Source: CBDEGK01 sp965237855 (GTDB lineage: Bacteria > Pseudomonadota > Gammaproteobacteria > Pseudomonadales > Halieaceae). From it: 64,000 bases of DNA. The stretch spans positions 124,001 to 188,000 of the forward strand of contig CBDEGK010000003.1 of NCBI GenBank assembly GCA_965237855.1, read 5' to 3'. Shown piece after piece: positions 48,563 through 57,293 of this stretch. The notes under the pieces are model-generated. The model saw only the letters and a program-made list of their open reading frames with translations, ran no database searches and was not told where the DNA came from. Each line of letters opens with the position of its first letter. Positions within the stretch are counted from its first letter, which is position 1. A program made the position numbers and the translations under genes.

Positions 48563-49471
48563 ATGAAAATAGCCATCTTGTCGCGGGACCCCAAACTCTA
48601 CAGCACCTCGCGCCTGGCTCGCGCGGCTCAGTTCCGGGGCCACAAGGTGCGCATCGTCGATACCCTGAAGTGCTATATGGACATCACCTCCTCCAAACCC
48701 GGTGTTTACTACAAGGGTGAGAAGTTGGAGGGTTATGAGGCGGTGATTCCACGCATTGGCGCCACCATTACCGAGTATGGTGCGGCGGTGATTCGACAGT
48801 TCGAAATGATGGGGGTGTATTGCCTGACCGGATCCATTCCCCTGGGTCGCAGCCGCGATAAATTACGCGCCCTCCAACTCATGTCCGAAAGGGGCCTGGG
48901 CATGCCGGTGACCGGCTTTGCCCACGACGTGGCAGATGGCCGTCAACTGATAAAAATGGTGGGTGGCGCACCCGTGGTATTGAAATTGTTACAGGGCACC
49001 CAAGGCCGCGGTGTGGTGCTGGCAGAAACTATCAAGGCGGCCGAGAGCGTCATCGATGCCTTCAAAGAATTGCGGGCGGACTTCCTGGTGCAGGAATTTA
49101 TCAAGGAAGCGGGCGGATCAGACATTCGCGCGCTGGTGATAGGCAATCGGGTGATAGCGGCCATGGAGCGCTCGGCGGCGGAAGGCGAATTTCGTTCCAA
49201 CCTGCACCGGGGCGGCAGTGCCCAGGAGGCAAAGATCTCCAAGGCAGAGCGTGCCACGGCGCTGAAGGCGGCCCGCACTATGGGCCTGCCGGTTTGCGGT
49301 GTGGATTTTCTGCGTTCGGAACGCGGCCCACTGGTGATGGAGGTCAATTCCTCGCCGGGCCTGAAAGGCATCGAAGAAGCTACCGGCAAAGATGTGGCGG
49401 GCGAGATAATCAAGTACATTGAGGACAACGCCAAATCCGGGGTGAAACCACACACTCGGCGCAAGGGCTAA
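48563..49471 (+). CDS. rimK: ATP-grasp ligase RimK (ribosomal S6 glutamylation)
   Basis: A 302-residue ATP-grasp enzyme that adds glutamate residues to the C-terminus of ribosomal protein S6. MKIAILSRDPKLYSTSRLA, PRIGATITEYGAAVIRQFEM, PVVLKLLQGTQGRGVVLAET and FLVQEFIKEAGGSDIRALVI, with VDFLRSERGPLVMEVNSSPG at the Mg site, are as in E. coli RimK. S6 in this window (60.5-61.0 kb) has an acidic, Glu-rich C-terminal tail, consistent with being its substrate. Confidence 0.92.
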   Translation: MKIAILSRDPKLYSTSRLARAAQFRGHKVRIVDTLKCYMDITSSKPGVYYKGEKLEGYEAVIPRIGATITEYGAAVIRQFEMMGVYCLTGSIPLGRSRDKLRALQLMSERGLGMPVTGFAHDVADGRQLIKMVGGAPVVLKLLQGTQGRGVVLAETIKAAESVIDAFKELRADFLVQEFIKEAGGSDIRALVIGNRVIAAMERSAAEGEFRSNLHRGGSAQEAKISKAERATALKAARTMGLPVCGVDFLRSERGPLVMEVNSSPGLKGIEEATGKDVAGEIIKYIEDNAKSGVKPHTRRKG

Positions 49472-49485
49472 GCATAAGGATAACC

Positions 49486-50547
49486 GTGTCTTCCGAGGAA
49501 CTAGTGATCGGCGGTGTCACCGTGGCACCGGGTAAGCGGGCCACCATTGAAGTGCCGGTAGCACCCCTGTTTACTCACGATGACCTGGCCATGACCGTGC
49601 AGGTCATTCGCAGTCGGCGGCCAGGGCCGACCCTGTTTATCAGCGCCGCCGTGCATGGCGACGAGATCATCGGCGTGGAAATCATTCGGCGCCTGTTGCA
49701 GCACAAATCCCTGAAGAACATGCGCGGCACTGTGATCGCCATACCCATCGTCAATGTCTACGGCTTCTTGCATCACACCCGCTACCTGCCCGACGGGCGC
49801 GATTTGAATCGCTCTTTCCCGGGCTCAGCCAAAGGTTCACTGACCGGGCGCGTGGCCCACACCTTTGTCGCTGAAATTCTCTCCAAGGCCAGCCATGGCA
49901 TTGATTTACACAGTGGCGCCCGCCATCGCAGCAATTTCCCGCAAATCCGGGCGGATCTGTCGGACGAGAATGGTCGCGCCATGGCCGAAGCGTTCGGGGT
50001 GCCCCTGATTATCGATTCCGCCGTGCGTGACAAGTCGCTGCGAGACTGCGCCGGTGAGGCGGGTATTCCGGTGATTTTGTATGAAGCCGGCGAAGCCCTG
50101 CGCTTTGAGGAAATTCATATCCGCGCGGGGGTCACCGGCATCATCAACGTCATGCGCCATCTCGGTATGTTGCGCCCCAGCCGCCGCACCAAGCCCCCGC
50201 GCACACCGGTGATCAGTAGTGAAACCAGCTGGCTGCGGGCACCCGAGAGCGGCATTTTGCGCACCCTGGTGGCGCTCGGTGAAACCGTCGATAAAGGCCA
50301 AACCATCGCCCTGATTGCCGACCCACTGGGCAGTATAGAAACCGAGGTTGAGGCGCAGGTGGCGGGTATAGTGATCGGTCGCACCAATTTACCGTTGGTG
50401 TATGCCGGCGATGCCCTGTTCCATATCGCCCGCTACGGCCACAAAGTTGCCACCGTGGAGAGGCACGTGGAAGAGTTCCAGGAAGCCCACGAGCCGGAAA
50501 CCGACCTCGACACCAGCGATGACCCTAGTAACGCTCCCATAACCTGA
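49486..50547 (+). CDS. M14-family succinylglutamate desuccinylase/aspartoacylase-like protein
   Basis: A 353-residue zinc carboxypeptidase-fold protein starting at a GTG, 14 bp after rimK. FISAAVHGDEIIGVEII has the first zinc ligands (HxxE), RYLPDGRDLNRSFPGSAKGS and GIDLHSGARHRSNFPQIRAD follow (third ligand His), and LYEAGEALRFEE holds the catalytic Glu. The C-terminal part carries a lipoyl-like barrel (APESGILRTLVALGETVDKG). It may hydrolyse acylated or glutamylated amino acids; its place after rimB-rimK suggests removal or recycling of glutamate tails (inference). Confidence 0.82.
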   Translation: MSSEELVIGGVTVAPGKRATIEVPVAPLFTHDDLAMTVQVIRSRRPGPTLFISAAVHGDEIIGVEIIRRLLQHKSLKNMRGTVIAIPIVNVYGFLHHTRYLPDGRDLNRSFPGSAKGSLTGRVAHTFVAEILSKASHGIDLHSGARHRSNFPQIRADLSDENGRAMAEAFGVPLIIDSAVRDKSLRDCAGEAGIPVILYEAGEALRFEEIHIRAGVTGIINVMRHLGMLRPSRRTKPPRTPVISSETSWLRAPESGILRTLVALGETVDKGQTIALIADPLGSIETEVEAQVAGIVIGRTNLPLVYAGDALFHIARYGHKVATVERHVEEFQEAHEPETDLDTSDDPSNAPIT

Positions 50548-50558
50548 GGAAATTGAGT

Positions 50559-50612
50559 AAAGTTATCCACAGAAAACCCGACACCCGAAACATCGGACCG
50601 CTCCCCCCTGAT
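50559..50612 (+). repeat. REP-like element, copy 7
   Basis: AAAGTTATCCACAGAAAACC, then CGACACCCGAAACATCGGAC and CGCTCCCCCCTG. TTATCCACA is at 50563-50571. It lies directly upstream of ettA, between convergent-free neighbours on the plus strand. Confidence 0.8.
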
Positions 50613-50629
50613 CTATTAGTAGTACTTAT

Positions 50630-52294
50630 ATGGCTCAATACGTTTACACCATGAATCGCGTTGGCAAGGTGGTACCACCGAAGCGGCAGATCCTGCAGGA
50701 TATTTCCCTGTCCTTTTTCCCCGGCGCCAAGATCGGCGTGCTGGGGCTGAATGGTTCCGGTAAGTCGACTTTGCTGCGCATTATGGCGGGGCTGGACACT
50801 GACATTCTTGGTGAGGCGCGGCCGCAGCCCGGCATCAAGGTGGGCTACCTGCCCCAGGAGCCGCAGCTGAATCCGGATAAGGATGTGCGCGGCAATGTCG
50901 AGGAAGGGATTCAGGACGCTATCGATGCCCTGTCCGGTCTTGATCAGGTCTACGCCGATTACGCTGAGCCGGACGCCGACTTTGACGCCCTGGCCAAGAA
51001 ACAGGCGCAGCTGGAAGACATCATCCAGACCACCGATGCCCACAACCTGGATCATCGCCTGGAGATCGCCGCTGACGCCCTGCGCCTGCCGCCCTGGGAT
51101 GCCGATGTCTCAACGCTGTCTGGCGGTGAACTAAGGCGGGTGGCCCTTTGTCGCCTGCTGTTGAGCAATCCCGATATGATTTTGCTGGACGAGCCCACCA
51201 ACCACCTGGATGCCGAAAGCGTGGCTTGGCTGGAACGGTTCCTGTTGGATTTTCCCGGCACGGTAGTGGCCATCACCCACGACCGCTATTTCCTCGACAA
51301 CGCCGCCGGCTGGATTCTCGAACTGGACCGGGGTCGCGGCATTCCCTACGAGGGTAACTATTCCGATTGGTTGCTGCAGAAGGAAGCTCGTATCGAGCAG
51401 GAGCAGCGCCAGGAAGCTTCCCATCAGAAAGCCATCAAAGCCGAACTGGAATGGGTGCGCTCCAACCCCAAGGGCCGCCAGGCCAAGTCCAAGACGCGCC
51501 TGGCCCGCTTTGATGAATTGCAGAGCCAGGAATTTCAGAACCGCAACGAGACCAACGAGATCTACATTCCACCGGGCCCGCGTCTGGGTGACGTGGTGAT
51601 CGAAGTGGATAACATTGCCAAATCCTTCGGCGATCGTCAGTTATTTGAAAACGTCAGTTTCAACGTGCCCAAGGGTTCCATCATCGGCATCATCGGCGCC
51701 AACGGCATGGGTAAGTCGACCCTGTTCAGGATCCTCACAGGTGAGGAGACCCCGGATTCCGGCAGCGTGCGCCTCGGCGATACGGTGCAATTGGCCTATG
51801 TCGACCAGAGCCGCGATGACCTGGATGGCTCACGCACGGTGTGGGCAGAGATCTCAGATGAGCAGGACATCATCCAGATTGGAAGCTATGAAGTGAACTC
51901 GCGCTCCTACGTGGGCCGCTTCAACTTCAAAGGTTCTGATCAGCAGAAATTTGTCAAAGACCTCTCCGGCGGTGAACGCAATCGCCTGCACCTGGCCAAG
52001 CTATTGAAGCAGGGCGCCAACGTGCTGCTGCTGGACGAACCCACCAACGACCTCGACGTGGAAACCCTGCGAGCGCTGGAAGAGGCGCTGTTGGCCTTCC
52101 CCGGCAACGTGCTGGTGATCTCGCACGATCGCTGGTTCCTCGATCGCATCGCCACTCACATCCTCGCCTATGAAGATGACGGCAACGTGGTGTTCCATGA
52201 AGGCAATTACACGGACTACGAAGAAGGTCGCCACAAACGTCTGGGTGCGGCGGCCGACCAGCCCCGGCGGGTGAAATATAAGAAACTCAAGTAG
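50630..52294 (+). CDS. ettA: Energy-dependent translational throttle protein EttA (ABC-F)
   Basis: A 554-residue soluble ABC-F ATPase that binds the ribosomal E site and gates translation with the ATP/ADP ratio. Two ABC domains: GLNGSGKSTLLRIMAGLD and LSGGELRRVALCRLLLSNPD (domain 1), GANGMGKSTLFRILTGEE and LSGGERNRLHLAKLLKQGAN (domain 2). The linker has EAWVRSNPKGRQAKSK-like basic residues, and the EttA-specific start MAQYVYTMNRVGKVVPPKR is clear. Length matches the family. Confidence 0.95.
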   Translation: MAQYVYTMNRVGKVVPPKRQILQDISLSFFPGAKIGVLGLNGSGKSTLLRIMAGLDTDILGEARPQPGIKVGYLPQEPQLNPDKDVRGNVEEGIQDAIDALSGLDQVYADYAEPDADFDALAKKQAQLEDIIQTTDAHNLDHRLEIAADALRLPPWDADVSTLSGGELRRVALCRLLLSNPDMILLDEPTNHLDAESVAWLERFLLDFPGTVVAITHDRYFLDNAAGWILELDRGRGIPYEGNYSDWLLQKEARIEQEQRQEASHQKAIKAELEWVRSNPKGRQAKSKTRLARFDELQSQEFQNRNETNEIYIPPGPRLGDVVIEVDNIAKSFGDRQLFENVSFNVPKGSIIGIIGANGMGKSTLFRILTGEETPDSGSVRLGDTVQLAYVDQSRDDLDGSRTVWAEISDEQDIIQIGSYEVNSRSYVGRFNFKGSDQQKFVKDLSGGERNRLHLAKLLKQGANVLLLDEPTNDLDVETLRALEEALLAFPGNVLVISHDRWFLDRIATHILAYEDDGNVVFHEGNYTDYEEGRHKRLGAAADQPRRVKYKKLK

Positions 52295-52295
52295 C

Positions 52296-52324
52296 TCCAA
52301 AAAGGGTACTGACCCCTTTTTGGA
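52296..52324. terminator. Hairpin downstream of ettA (possible terminator or REP-like)
   Basis: TCCAAAAAGGG (52296-52306) pairs with CCCTTTTTGGA (52314-52324) around a TACTGAC loop, an 11-bp stem just after the ettA stop. There is no clear T-run after it, so termination is possible but unproven; similar A/T-run palindromes occur as dispersed elements in other gammaproteobacteria. Confidence 0.5.
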
Positions 52325-52343
52325 TCGGTGCCATACTTGATCT

Positions 52344-52694
52344 ATGGAAGAACAACGCCGCTTTACCCGTGTTCAACTCGACGCCGCCACTGAGCTACAT
52401 CAGGGGGGAGCAAGCTGGCAGGTCCAGTTGATTGATATCTCCCTCAACGGCATCGCCGTGACCCAACCCGAAGACTGGGATGCGGACTATTCCCATCCCT
52501 TCAGTTTTAGGATTGGCCTGCCCGATGGCGGTGAACTGGAAGTATTCGCCCACCTGGTACATATCGATACCGGCACATTGGGCTTTCAGCTCGAGCACCT
52601 GGAGCTGGAACAAAGGGCACCGCTGGCGCAGCTACTGGCCAGTAAGCTGGAGCACGGTACGCTGCAAGATGAGATGAGACTGCTGGAAGCTTAG
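52344..52694 (+). CDS. PilZ domain c-di-GMP-binding protein
   Basis: A 116-residue single PilZ domain. EQRRFTRVQL carries the RxxxR motif and DISLNGIAVTQPED the (D/N)xSxxG motif that together bind c-di-GMP; the rest forms the small barrel. It is likely a stand-alone effector. Its 3' end overlaps the convergent hypothetical gene by 4 bp. The GGDEF fusion at 8.4 kb is the only c-di-GMP-making enzyme in the window. Confidence 0.85.
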   Translation: MEEQRRFTRVQLDAATELHQGGASWQVQLIDISLNGIAVTQPEDWDADYSHPFSFRIGLPDGGELEVFAHLVHIDTGTLGFQLEHLELEQRAPLAQLLASKLEHGTLQDEMRLLEA

Positions 52695-53926
52695 AGTTCG
52701 GCGAGCTTTACTACCCGGGTAGTCGGTTGTTCCACATCCAGCGCCAGCGCCCAGCGAAAGGCCATTAATCCCTCTTTGCGCCCGCCGCTATCCAACCAAT
52801 TGGCCACACCGGGATCGGTAGCGGCAATGACGATTCGATACGAACCGTCAGCAGCCAACTCTATCTGTGAATCGTTCAGGTGCACCTGACGGCGGCGGAA
52901 GTCTGCGGTTTCCAGCCAGCGATCCGCCAGCTGTATTATCCAGTAAGGCGACTCCGGTGCTTGACCCTCAATCACCAGCGCCTCATCCGCTGCTAGCTGC
53001 CACCAACCCAGCATATATTGCACATCCGCAGCCAAGGCCAGGTTCTGGGAGCGCTGGTCGGTACCCCCTTCTGAGGTCTGAAATCGATTGATCGCGCCGG
53101 GCTCACGTAATTCCGGATACCAGTCGCGGGCAGTGAACCAAAAGTTGCTGAGAAATGCGGTCTGCTGCAGATAGCGTGCCACCACCCTGTCAGCGAGGGG
53201 AGCCGCCGGGGCAATGTCATCGAGAAGTTCCACCTGGAAGTCGGGCTCGCCTTCCGGTTCGCGGTCGTGGTGGTATTCACGAATCACCATGCGAAAGGAC
53301 TTATCGTCCATACCCATCCACAATCCATCATAATCGGCGGGCCTTACAGCACTGACCAGCACCTCGAAATAACCGCTCTCGTCATAAACCAACTGCCCCT
53401 CGGTCAGCACCGAGGCCAGGTACATGCGTGGCTGCATTTTGATTACATCCAGTTCCTGGCTCTGTACCTGCAGGGCAAAGAACGGTGCCTTACCGCGGGT
53501 GCCGCGCAGGCGATAGGAGTACTCGTGGGAGACGGGGAAGCCATGGTAGTCGGCATCGGGACTGTTACCACCGATCTTGGTCAGCGCTGGCAACAGGTCA
53601 AAGGTGGTCATCAGCGGCCGGGTGGGATCGCTGTTGAAAGGCATGCGCGAGGTATTCGACAGGATACTAAGCAGGCCGAGATAGCGCTCAATGGCATCCT
53701 GCTCATCCAGCGCGCCATTGTCCCCGCCGCGAATCACTTGATCACCCGCGGTTTGCAATACATCCATAAGACGATACCAGGCTTTTGCGGTCGCAAGCGA
53801 TGCCAATTCTGGCCGTACATCATCTCCGCGGGCACCGGCTGGCGGCGCGGTAAAGCGGCCTGCGTAAAAAACCATCACCAGCCCGCCGAGAAGCAATAAA
53901 TAGCTAAGTATTCTTCTGGTAGTCAT
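52691..53926 (-). CDS. Membrane-anchored DUF1214-like protein
   Basis: A 411-residue protein with one N-terminal membrane helix (RRILSYLLLLGGLVMVFYAGR) and the rest probably periplasmic. The C-terminal segment YWIIQLADRWLETADFRRRQ, LAADGSYRIVIAATDPGVAN and WLDSGGRKEGLMAFRWAL resembles DUF1214. No catalytic motif is recognised. It stands alone between the PilZ gene and radA. Function unknown. Confidence 0.7.
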   Translation of the reverse strand: MTTRRILSYLLLLGGLVMVFYAGRFTAPPAGARGDDVRPELASLATAKAWYRLMDVLQTAGDQVIRGGDNGALDEQDAIERYLGLLSILSNTSRMPFNSDPTRPLMTTFDLLPALTKIGGNSPDADYHGFPVSHEYSYRLRGTRGKAPFFALQVQSQELDVIKMQPRMYLASVLTEGQLVYDESGYFEVLVSAVRPADYDGLWMGMDDKSFRMVIREYHHDREPEGEPDFQVELLDDIAPAAPLADRVVARYLQQTAFLSNFWFTARDWYPELREPGAINRFQTSEGGTDQRSQNLALAADVQYMLGWWQLAADEALVIEGQAPESPYWIIQLADRWLETADFRRRQVHLNDSQIELAADGSYRIVIAATDPGVANWLDSGGRKEGLMAFRWALALDVEQPTTRVVKLAEL

Positions 53927-53949
53927 TCAAGTACCTTTAGCCTTCGCAC

Positions 53950-54003
53950 ACTTTATCCACATTTTCGCGACACCCGATACGTCGGATCGCTGGTGCGCCG
54001 GAT
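53950..54003 (+). repeat. REP-like element, copy 8
   Basis: CTTTATCCACATTTTCG, then CGACACCCGATACGTCGGAT and a CG-rich tail (CGCTGGTGCGCCGGATCGCC). TTATCCACA is at 53953-53961. It lies between the DUF1214-like gene and radA. Confidence 0.78.
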
Positions 54004-54028
54004 CGCCGCCCCCAAATGTCACTTATGA

Positions 54029-55423
54029 CTATTCGATGGCGAGGGCTTGGTTGAGGGTAGTGACGCCGGTGACTTGCATGCCGGGAATCGGCTGTTTGGG
54101 CAGGTTGGCTTTGGGCACGATGGCGCGGGTGAAGCCGTGCTTGGCGGCCTCCTGTAGCCGTTCCTGACCACTGGGTACCGGGCGAATCTCGCCGCTGAGG
54201 CCCACTTCCCCGAATATCACCATGTCGGCAGGTAATACCTGGTCGCGGAAGCTGGAGACGATAGCCAGCAGTAACGCCAGATCAGCGCTAGTTTCCAGCA
54301 CTTTGACGCCCCCCACCACGTTGGCAAACACATCCTGGTCACCCACCTGCAGGCCACCATGGCGGTGCAGCACCGCCAGCAACATATTGAGTCGATTGGC
54401 TTCCACCCCCACCGCCACTCGCCTGGGGTTGTGCAGTTGGGAGTCATCCACCAGCGCCTGAATTTCTACCAACAGGGGTCGGGTGCCTTCCCACACCACC
54501 ATCACGGCGCTGCCGGAAGCGGGCTCGCTGGCACGGTTTAGGAAGATGGCCGAGGGGTTCTTCACTTCTTTCAGACCCTGCTCGGTCATGGCGAACACAC
54601 CGAGTTCATTGACCGCGCCAAAGCGATTCTTCTGCCCCCGCAAAGTCCTGAAGCGGGAATCCGCCGTGTCTTCCAACAAGATGGAACAGTCGATCATATG
54701 CTCCAGCACTTTCGGCCCGGCCAGGGAACCATCTTTTGTGACGTGCCCGACCAGGAACAACACAGTCCCGGTCTTTTTGGCGAAGCGGATCAGGTAGGCG
54801 GCGCACTCACGGACCTGTGAAACTGACCCTGGTGCCGAGGTAATCTCTTCGGTGTGCACCACCTGGATGGAATCCACCACCAGTACTTTGGGTTTATGCA
54901 GCTCCGCCGAGGCGACGATGGCTTCGACGTTGGTCTCACTCATCAGTTGCAGGGAATCGGTCGGTAGTCCCAGACGCTGGGCGCGCATGGCCACCTGCTG
55001 CAGGCTCTCCTCGCCGGTCACATACAGCGCATCCATAGTTTGGGCCAGGTGACACATGGTCTGTAGCAAGATGGTGCTCTTGCCGGCGCCGGGGTTGCCG
55101 CCGATCAATATGGCCGAGCCCGGCACCAGGCCACCGCCCAGCACTCGGTCGAACTCGCCAGTACCGCTGGAGAATCGCAGCAAGTCGTCCAGGTTGATGT
55201 CTGACAACACCTGGGCCTCGGCCAGTGCGCCGCTATAACCCCCTGCCATGCTATCGCCACGGCCACTACCCGCCCCGGCGCGACCACTGCCCTTGGCGGG
55301 CCCCAGCCGGAACTCCACCACCGAGTTCCAGGTGCCACAATCATTGCATTGGCCCACCCACTTGGCGTATTCAGAGCCACATTCGTTACAAACGTAGGCG
55401 GTTTTGGATTTCGCTTTTGCCAT
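54029..55423 (-). CDS. radA: DNA repair protein RadA
   Basis: About 464 residues, a RecA-like branch-migration helicase for homologous recombination. The N-terminal zinc finger is YVCNECGSEYAKWVGQC with CNDCGTWNS. ILIGGNPGAGKSTILLQTMC is Walker A, LRGQKNRFGAVNELGVFAMT contains the KNRFG motif, and the Lon-like C-terminal domain includes DLALLLAIVSSFRDQ and IFGEVGLSGEIRPV. The start at MAKAKSK (55423) is preferred over an ATG three codons upstream. Confidence 0.95.
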   Translation of the reverse strand: MAKAKSKTAYVCNECGSEYAKWVGQCNDCGTWNSVVEFRLGPAKGSGRAGAGSGRGDSMAGGYSGALAEAQVLSDINLDDLLRFSSGTGEFDRVLGGGLVPGSAILIGGNPGAGKSTILLQTMCHLAQTMDALYVTGEESLQQVAMRAQRLGLPTDSLQLMSETNVEAIVASAELHKPKVLVVDSIQVVHTEEITSAPGSVSQVRECAAYLIRFAKKTGTVLFLVGHVTKDGSLAGPKVLEHMIDCSILLEDTADSRFRTLRGQKNRFGAVNELGVFAMTEQGLKEVKNPSAIFLNRASEPASGSAVMVVWEGTRPLLVEIQALVDDSQLHNPRRVAVGVEANRLNMLLAVLHRHGGLQVGDQDVFANVVGGVKVLETSADLALLLAIVSSFRDQVLPADMVIFGEVGLSGEIRPVPSGQERLQEAAKHGFTRAIVPKANLPKQPIPGMQVTGVTTLNQALAIE

Positions 55424-55505
55424 AAGTGACACGCTGGGGAAATCCTCATGCTAGCAAATCGTGCGCCTGCAATGGCAGAAATAGACGGAAATTTCTGATC
55501 TTTGC

Positions 55506-55534
55506 TTGGCGCGCGAGCGCCGCGGGCATAGAAT
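55506..55534 (+). promoter_or_regulatory. Possible promoter for the DnaT-domain gene
   Basis: TTGGCG at 55506-55511 and TAGAAT at 55529-55534 are 17 bp apart, 40 bp before the ATG at 55574. The match to sigma70 is modest. Confidence 0.35.
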
Positions 55535-55573
55535 GATCGGCCGATTTAATTTTTAGGTTTGATCTTTAGGTTC

Positions 55574-56713
55574 ATGTCTGACTCTTCCTTCATTCCCGAA
55601 CGGCAACTGGTGTTTTCACCGGCGTTGGCCGCCACCATTGGGTTGGAAGAGTCCATTCTGTTGCAGCACCTGAACGAGCTGTTCCTTCACCGCTCAGCGG
55701 ATGTACGCAACGGTTTCGCCTGGCTGTCGGTGGAGCGCCAATGGCTGCAAAACACCTTGCCCTTCTGGTCATCCATCGACCTGCACCGCATCTCCAAGAG
55801 TTTGGCCGACAAAGGCGTGATCCTGATCGGCTCACCGCCCCTGCACGAATCCGAATTGTTTTTGTTTGCCCTCAATGAATCCCAGCAGCCGAGCAAAGCC
55901 GTGCGCAGCCCGGTTGCCAGGGCCCAATCCGCACGACAAAGCGCCGGTGCCAACCTGATTGCCGAGGCCTGGACACCCAGTGAAGACATGCTGCAATTGC
56001 TGGCGCTGAACCACAACCTCCCGCGCCAGTTTGCCCTCGACCAGTTGGAAGATTTTGTTTTTTACTGGCGCGAGCGCGGTGAGATTTCCCACGCCTGGGA
56101 AAACAAGTTTCGTCAGCACGTGTTAAGCCGCTGGCGCCACCAGCAGCAGGAACAAGCAGAAGTACCGGCATTTGCCCCGGCGCCCCCGGAAACCCCCATC
56201 TCCAACAGCTGGCGCCCGAGCGAAGATGCCATGGACATCATGCTGCGAACCGGTGTCAGTCTCGAATTCATTGAGGATGCCGTGCCGGAATTCATCCTCT
56301 ATTGGCGCGAGCGCGGCGAGACCATCAAGACCTTGAATTCGAAGTTCATCAACCACATTCGCCGGCAGTGGGCGCGGTTTGAATCATCCCTCAGCCACGA
56401 CACGGAGCCGCGCCGTATCAGCGACGGCTATCGCCCCACGGAAGATGTCTACGACATCCTGCGCATGTCGCATATCGATGCCGAGTTTGCCGAGGGTCTG
56501 GTCCCAGAGTTCATCATCTACTGGAAAGACCGCAACGAGCTGTACGGCTCCTGGAACACGAAATTTCTGCAGCATGTAAAATACAAGTGGGCGACCCGCC
56601 ACCAATTCAACCCGGACGCGAACAATGCAGGACAGCAAGGATCTAATCCAACAGGCCGCACGCGAGATCGAAGCCTCGCCGACGACCTCTCCGACCGCAG
56701 CTGGGCGCACTGA
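55574..56713 (+). CDS. Protein with three DnaT-type DNA-binding domains
   Basis: About 379 residues. After an N-terminal winged-helix-like region (residues about 1-90) come three copies of the DnaT C-terminal domain: WTPSEDMLQLLALNHNLPRQ with FVFYWRERGEISHAWENKFR (about 130-195), WRPSEDAMDIMLRTGVSLEF with FILYWRERGETIKTLNSKFI (about 210-265), and YRPTEDVYDILRMSHIDAEF with FIIYWKDRNELYGSWNTKFL (about 282-335). E. coli DnaT has one and works with PriB and DnaC in replication restart. The ATG at 55574 is preferred over a TTG at 55559. It overlaps the lambda-P-like gene by 89 bp in another frame. Confidence 0.82.
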   Translation: MSDSSFIPERQLVFSPALAATIGLEESILLQHLNELFLHRSADVRNGFAWLSVERQWLQNTLPFWSSIDLHRISKSLADKGVILIGSPPLHESELFLFALNESQQPSKAVRSPVARAQSARQSAGANLIAEAWTPSEDMLQLLALNHNLPRQFALDQLEDFVFYWRERGEISHAWENKFRQHVLSRWRHQQQEQAEVPAFAPAPPETPISNSWRPSEDAMDIMLRTGVSLEFIEDAVPEFILYWRERGETIKTLNSKFINHIRRQWARFESSLSHDTEPRRISDGYRPTEDVYDILRMSHIDAEFAEGLVPEFIIYWKDRNELYGSWNTKFLQHVKYKWATRHQFNPDANNAGQQGSNPTGRTRDRSLADDLSDRSWAH

Positions 56714-57293
56714 CAGCCGGGCGGAGATCAGCGACGAACAGGTCGACACCATCAACCAGGTGTTCGCCCTGTTCCGGCTCAGCTATCACAACCAGTTCTA
56801 CGCCGCCTACCCGGACAACGAGCAACTCACCCAGGTCAAGCGCCTGTGGCTGGATTCCCTCGGCAATTTTCCCACCGAGCAAATCCTGCTCGGCGCCAAG
56901 CTGGCCATTGAAGGCAGCGAATATTTACCCACCCTCAACAAGATGCTGGAATGCTGCCACGCGGTAATCGGTGAATATGGCTTGCCGAACGCCCGCAGCG
57001 CCTTTACCGAGGCCTGCCAGGCGGCAACTCCCAAATCGGCGCAGGCCTGGAGTCATCCGGCGGTGTACCTGGCGGGACGGGATACGGACTGGTTCTTCCT
57101 GGCCAATAACACCGAGAACATCACCTTTCCCGTGTTTCGAGACAAGTACCGGGATTACTGCGGCCGCGCCATGGCGGGTGAGGCGTTAGAAATACCAGCG
57201 CCAGAGGCCCTGCCCAATCACAAGGCAGTGCCCAGCTCGAAAGAAGAAGCCCTGGCAGAAATCGCCAAGATCAGGGAGGCACTGAAAAGCTAG
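56625..57293 (+). CDS. Replication protein P-like (lambda P family) putative DnaB helicase loader
   Basis: A 222-residue protein resembling the lambda P / Phage_lambda_P family: QVDTINQVFALFRLSYHNQF, ERPTKRLWLDSL-like LTQVKRLWLDSLGNFPTEQI, LAIEGSEYLPTLNKMLECC and NARSAFTEACQAATPK. Phage lambda P loads the host DnaB helicase. It begins inside the 3' end of the DnaT-domain gene and ends 4 bp inside the convergent dnaB gene, an arrangement that mirrors the E. coli dnaT-dnaC pair beside a replicative helicase. No phage genes surround it, so it looks like a resident chromosomal loader (inference). Confidence 0.78.
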   Translation: MQDSKDLIQQAAREIEASPTTSPTAAGRTDSRAEISDEQVDTINQVFALFRLSYHNQFYAAYPDNEQLTQVKRLWLDSLGNFPTEQILLGAKLAIEGSEYLPTLNKMLECCHAVIGEYGLPNARSAFTEACQAATPKSAQAWSHPAVYLAGRDTDWFFLANNTENITFPVFRDKYRDYCGRAMAGEALEIPAPEALPNHKAVPSSKEEALAEIAKIREALKS

